Assembly: GCA_002721105.1 (NCBI GenBank)
Contig: PBJL01000001.1
Span: forward strand, 1 to 16,668
Origin: Acidiferrobacteraceae bacterium
Lineage (GTDB): Bacteria > Pseudomonadota > Gammaproteobacteria > Arenicellales > UBA868
Length of the DNA stretch: 16,668 nt
Direction: 5' to 3'
Below are positions 15,520 to 16,668 of the stretch, piece by piece. Within the stretch, counting starts at the first letter, position 1; each line of letters opens with the position of its first letter. The translations under genes and the position numbers were made by a program. The notes beneath the pieces were generated by a model that did no database searches, was not told the DNA's origin, and was given only the letters and a program-made list of their open reading frames with translations.

Positions 15520-15837
15520 TTGGAAAATTTAGGTTACTATTTGGCATTTTACCAAGAAGGTGTTGGGGTTGAAGATTTATATCTGAGTGGTTTTGATATG
15601 TTAAATGATTATGAAAAATCAAAAATGTTTCCAGTTGAAGAACAAGTAAAGTATTTAGCAAATAAACTTAGTTCTGATGGAAACCAAGAAAAGATAAAGA
15701 AATGGGAACACTTTAATAAACTTTGCGAAAAAGATGTGTCAATAATTCAAGGCATGATTATTGGCACTATTACAAAGACTCATGTAGGTGATACTCCAAT
15801 TGATGACTTAGCAGAAGAAAAAGATGGTTCTGATTAG
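15520..15837 (+). CDS. Unrecognised ~105-aa soluble protein
   Basis: 105 aa from TTG at 15520; GAGGT at 15505-15509 lies about 10 nt upstream. The frame is open upstream to 15466 and overlaps the end of the LamG fragment in another phase, but no ATG/GTG/TTG earlier is better placed; the first ATG is at residue 27 (15598). The sequence is acidic and helical (YLAFYQEGVGVEDLYLSGF, FPVEEQVKYLANKL, IKKWEHFNKLCEK), without membrane segment, signal peptide or known motif, and ends in the acidic tail EEKDGSD. The stop is 14 nt before the Sel1-protein ATG, so the two are probably co-transcribed. The upstream start remains uncertain. Confidence 0.5.
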   Translation: MENLGYYLAFYQEGVGVEDLYLSGFDMLNDYEKSKMFPVEEQVKYLANKLSSDGNQEKIKKWEHFNKLCEKDVSIIQGMIIGTITKTHVGDTPIDDLAEEKDGSD

Positions 15838-15851
15838 ATTCAAATAGGCAT

Positions 15852-16668
15852 ATGAAAACCCCACTCACATTCTTACTCTCACTCACTTTTCTGTTTTTGT
15901 TTAGTGGTTCTGTTTATGGTGATGACTTACAAGAAGGTTTGGATGCTTTTGAAAGAAAGGACTATGAAACAGCATATAAGTTATTTGCCTCATTAGCAGA
16001 ACAAGGAGTTGCAGAGGCACAATACGGATTGGGTTTGCTTTATATCTTGGGGGATGGAGTTCCACAAGACTTCAAAGAAGCATTCAAGTGGTGGAAACTT
16101 TCTGCAGAACAGGGAGATGCTTTAGCACAATACAGATTGGGTGAGATGTATGGAAAAGGAGAAGGAGTTCAACAAGATTACAAAGAAGAAGTCAAGTGGT
16201 ATCGTCTTTCTGCAGAACAAGGATATGAAAAAGCACAATACATCTTGGGATTCCTTTATTTCATTGGACATAGAGTTCCAAAAGACTACAAAGAAGCAGT
16301 TAAGTGGTTTCGTCTTTCTGCAGAACAAGGGCACGTAGGAGGACAAGACAACTTGGGTTTGATGTATGAAAACGGACAAGGAGTTCCAAAAGATTATGTG
16401 TCAGCACATATGTGGTTCAATCTTGCTGCTTCTAGTGGAATGGAGTCAATAATAAAATATAGAGACAATTTGGAAAAAAAAATGTCTCCACAACAAATAG
16501 TAGAAGCACAACGGTTAGCAAGAAACTGGAAACCGAAACAACCGAACAAAAGAATTAGAACAGCAGAATCCCCTCCACCTCAACCATTCACTCCCCAACC
16601 ACCTAAATCAAAAGAAAGTGCTATTGCTACAGGAACTGGATTTCTATTTGGTTCTCAAGATTACATCG
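15852..16668 (+). CDS. Exported Sel1-repeat protein with trypsin-like C-terminal domain (3' end outside window)
   Basis: The frame is open from ATG 15852 to the window end (272 codons visible). Residues 1-22 are a Sec signal peptide (MKTPLTFLLSLTFLFLFSGS...), and SVYG|DD is the likely cleavage. A short helical lead (25-52) is followed by Sel1-like 36-residue repeats at about 53-88, 89-124, 125-160 and 161-196, with the expected A..LG.mY..G.GVpqD...A.kW..LsAeqG pattern. After a Pro/Gln/Lys-rich linker (227-255) the sequence SAIATGTGFLFGSQDYI begins a trypsin-like (S1C-type) serine peptidase domain, whose GTGF strand precedes the catalytic His; His, Asp and Ser lie beyond the window. Sel1 arrays act as protein-binding scaffolds, so this is probably a periplasmic protease-scaffold protein. 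The repeat units are also similar at DNA level (about 108 nt period). Confidence 0.85.
   Translation, partial: MKTPLTFLLSLTFLFLFSGSVYGDDLQEGLDAFERKDYETAYKLFASLAEQGVAEAQYGLGLLYILGDGVPQDFKEAFKWWKLSAEQGDALAQYRLGEMYGKGEGVQQDYKEEVKWYRLSAEQGYEKAQYILGFLYFIGHRVPKDYKEAVKWFRLSAEQGHVGGQDNLGLMYENGQGVPKDYVSAHMWFNLAASSGMESIIKYRDNLEKKMSPQQIVEAQRLARNWKPKQPNKRIRTAESPPPQPFTPQPPKSKESAIATGTGFLFGSQDYI
16008..16440 (+). repeat. Tandem ~108-nt coding repeats (Sel1 units)
   Basis: Four consecutive 36-codon units inside the Sel1 gene share long blocks at DNA level. For example, CTTTCTGCAGAACA recurs at about 16096, 16207 and 16315, and AAAGAAGCA...AAGTGG recurs one period apart. The similarity beyond the protein consensus suggests recent unit duplication or conversion, and makes this a likely site for copy-number change or misassembly. 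Confidence 0.6.

Noticed and set aside
16008..16440. Regular ~108-nt repeats as a CRISPR array
   Set aside because: The repeats are in frame, lack spacers and encode Sel1 units.

Overview
The window looks like a chromosomal segment of an AT-rich, Gram-negative bacterium. The evidence is a heptosyltransferase-type GT9 enzyme, proteins with Sec signal peptides and a lipobox, and a seven-helix membrane receptor with a large predicted periplasmic domain. The mix of genes would suit a Nitrospinota/Nitrospirota or deltaproteobacterial-type genome, but nothing here fixes the phylum. No rRNA, tRNA, CRISPR array or intact insertion sequence was seen.

Left end (1-3349, + strand): housekeeping and accessory genes. 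They are a long-chain polyprenyl diphosphate synthase cut by the window edge, an AMMECR1 (AmmeMemoRadiSam A) protein, a GT9 glycosyltransferase, a ~300 bp gap that may hold a dead 5' relic of an LutA/LldE-type gene, and a 2'-5' RNA ligase-like 2H protein whose second catalytic His reads as Lys. An A/T hairpin at 3414-3438 separates this block from convergent - strand genes.

Middle (3461-5511, - strand): an exported dienelactone hydrolase, a possible 22-aa lipoprotein and an RmuC-family protein.

Main accessory island (5611-15220, all - strand). In transcription order it encodes: (1) a voltage-sensor domain fused to a bestrophin/DUF4239-like membrane domain, with no K+ pore filter; (2) a 65-aa single-pass membrane protein; (3) a 1302-aa protein with a HEPN-like N-terminus, two Ig/CARDB-like beta domains and a ~700-residue unrecognised C-terminal half; (4) a ~1363-aa receptor with signal peptide, helical periplasmic domain, seven transmembrane helices, STAND-type P-loop ATPase, winged-helix-like region and TPR-like repeats. 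Gene 4 is split over two frames: an A4 run with a predicted stem-loop 5 nt downstream joins them in -1, so it is either a programmed frameshift or a one-base frameshift mutation or error. Genes 3 and 4 sit 44 nt apart, or overlap if a TTG start is used, and are the best candidate for an undescribed membrane-linked signalling or defence module. This functional reading is inference.

Right end (15311-16668, + strand): a decayed C-terminal fragment of a LamG/DUF1080-like protein, an unrecognised ~105-aa ORF, and the 5' part of an exported Sel1-repeat protein entering a trypsin-like domain as the window ends.
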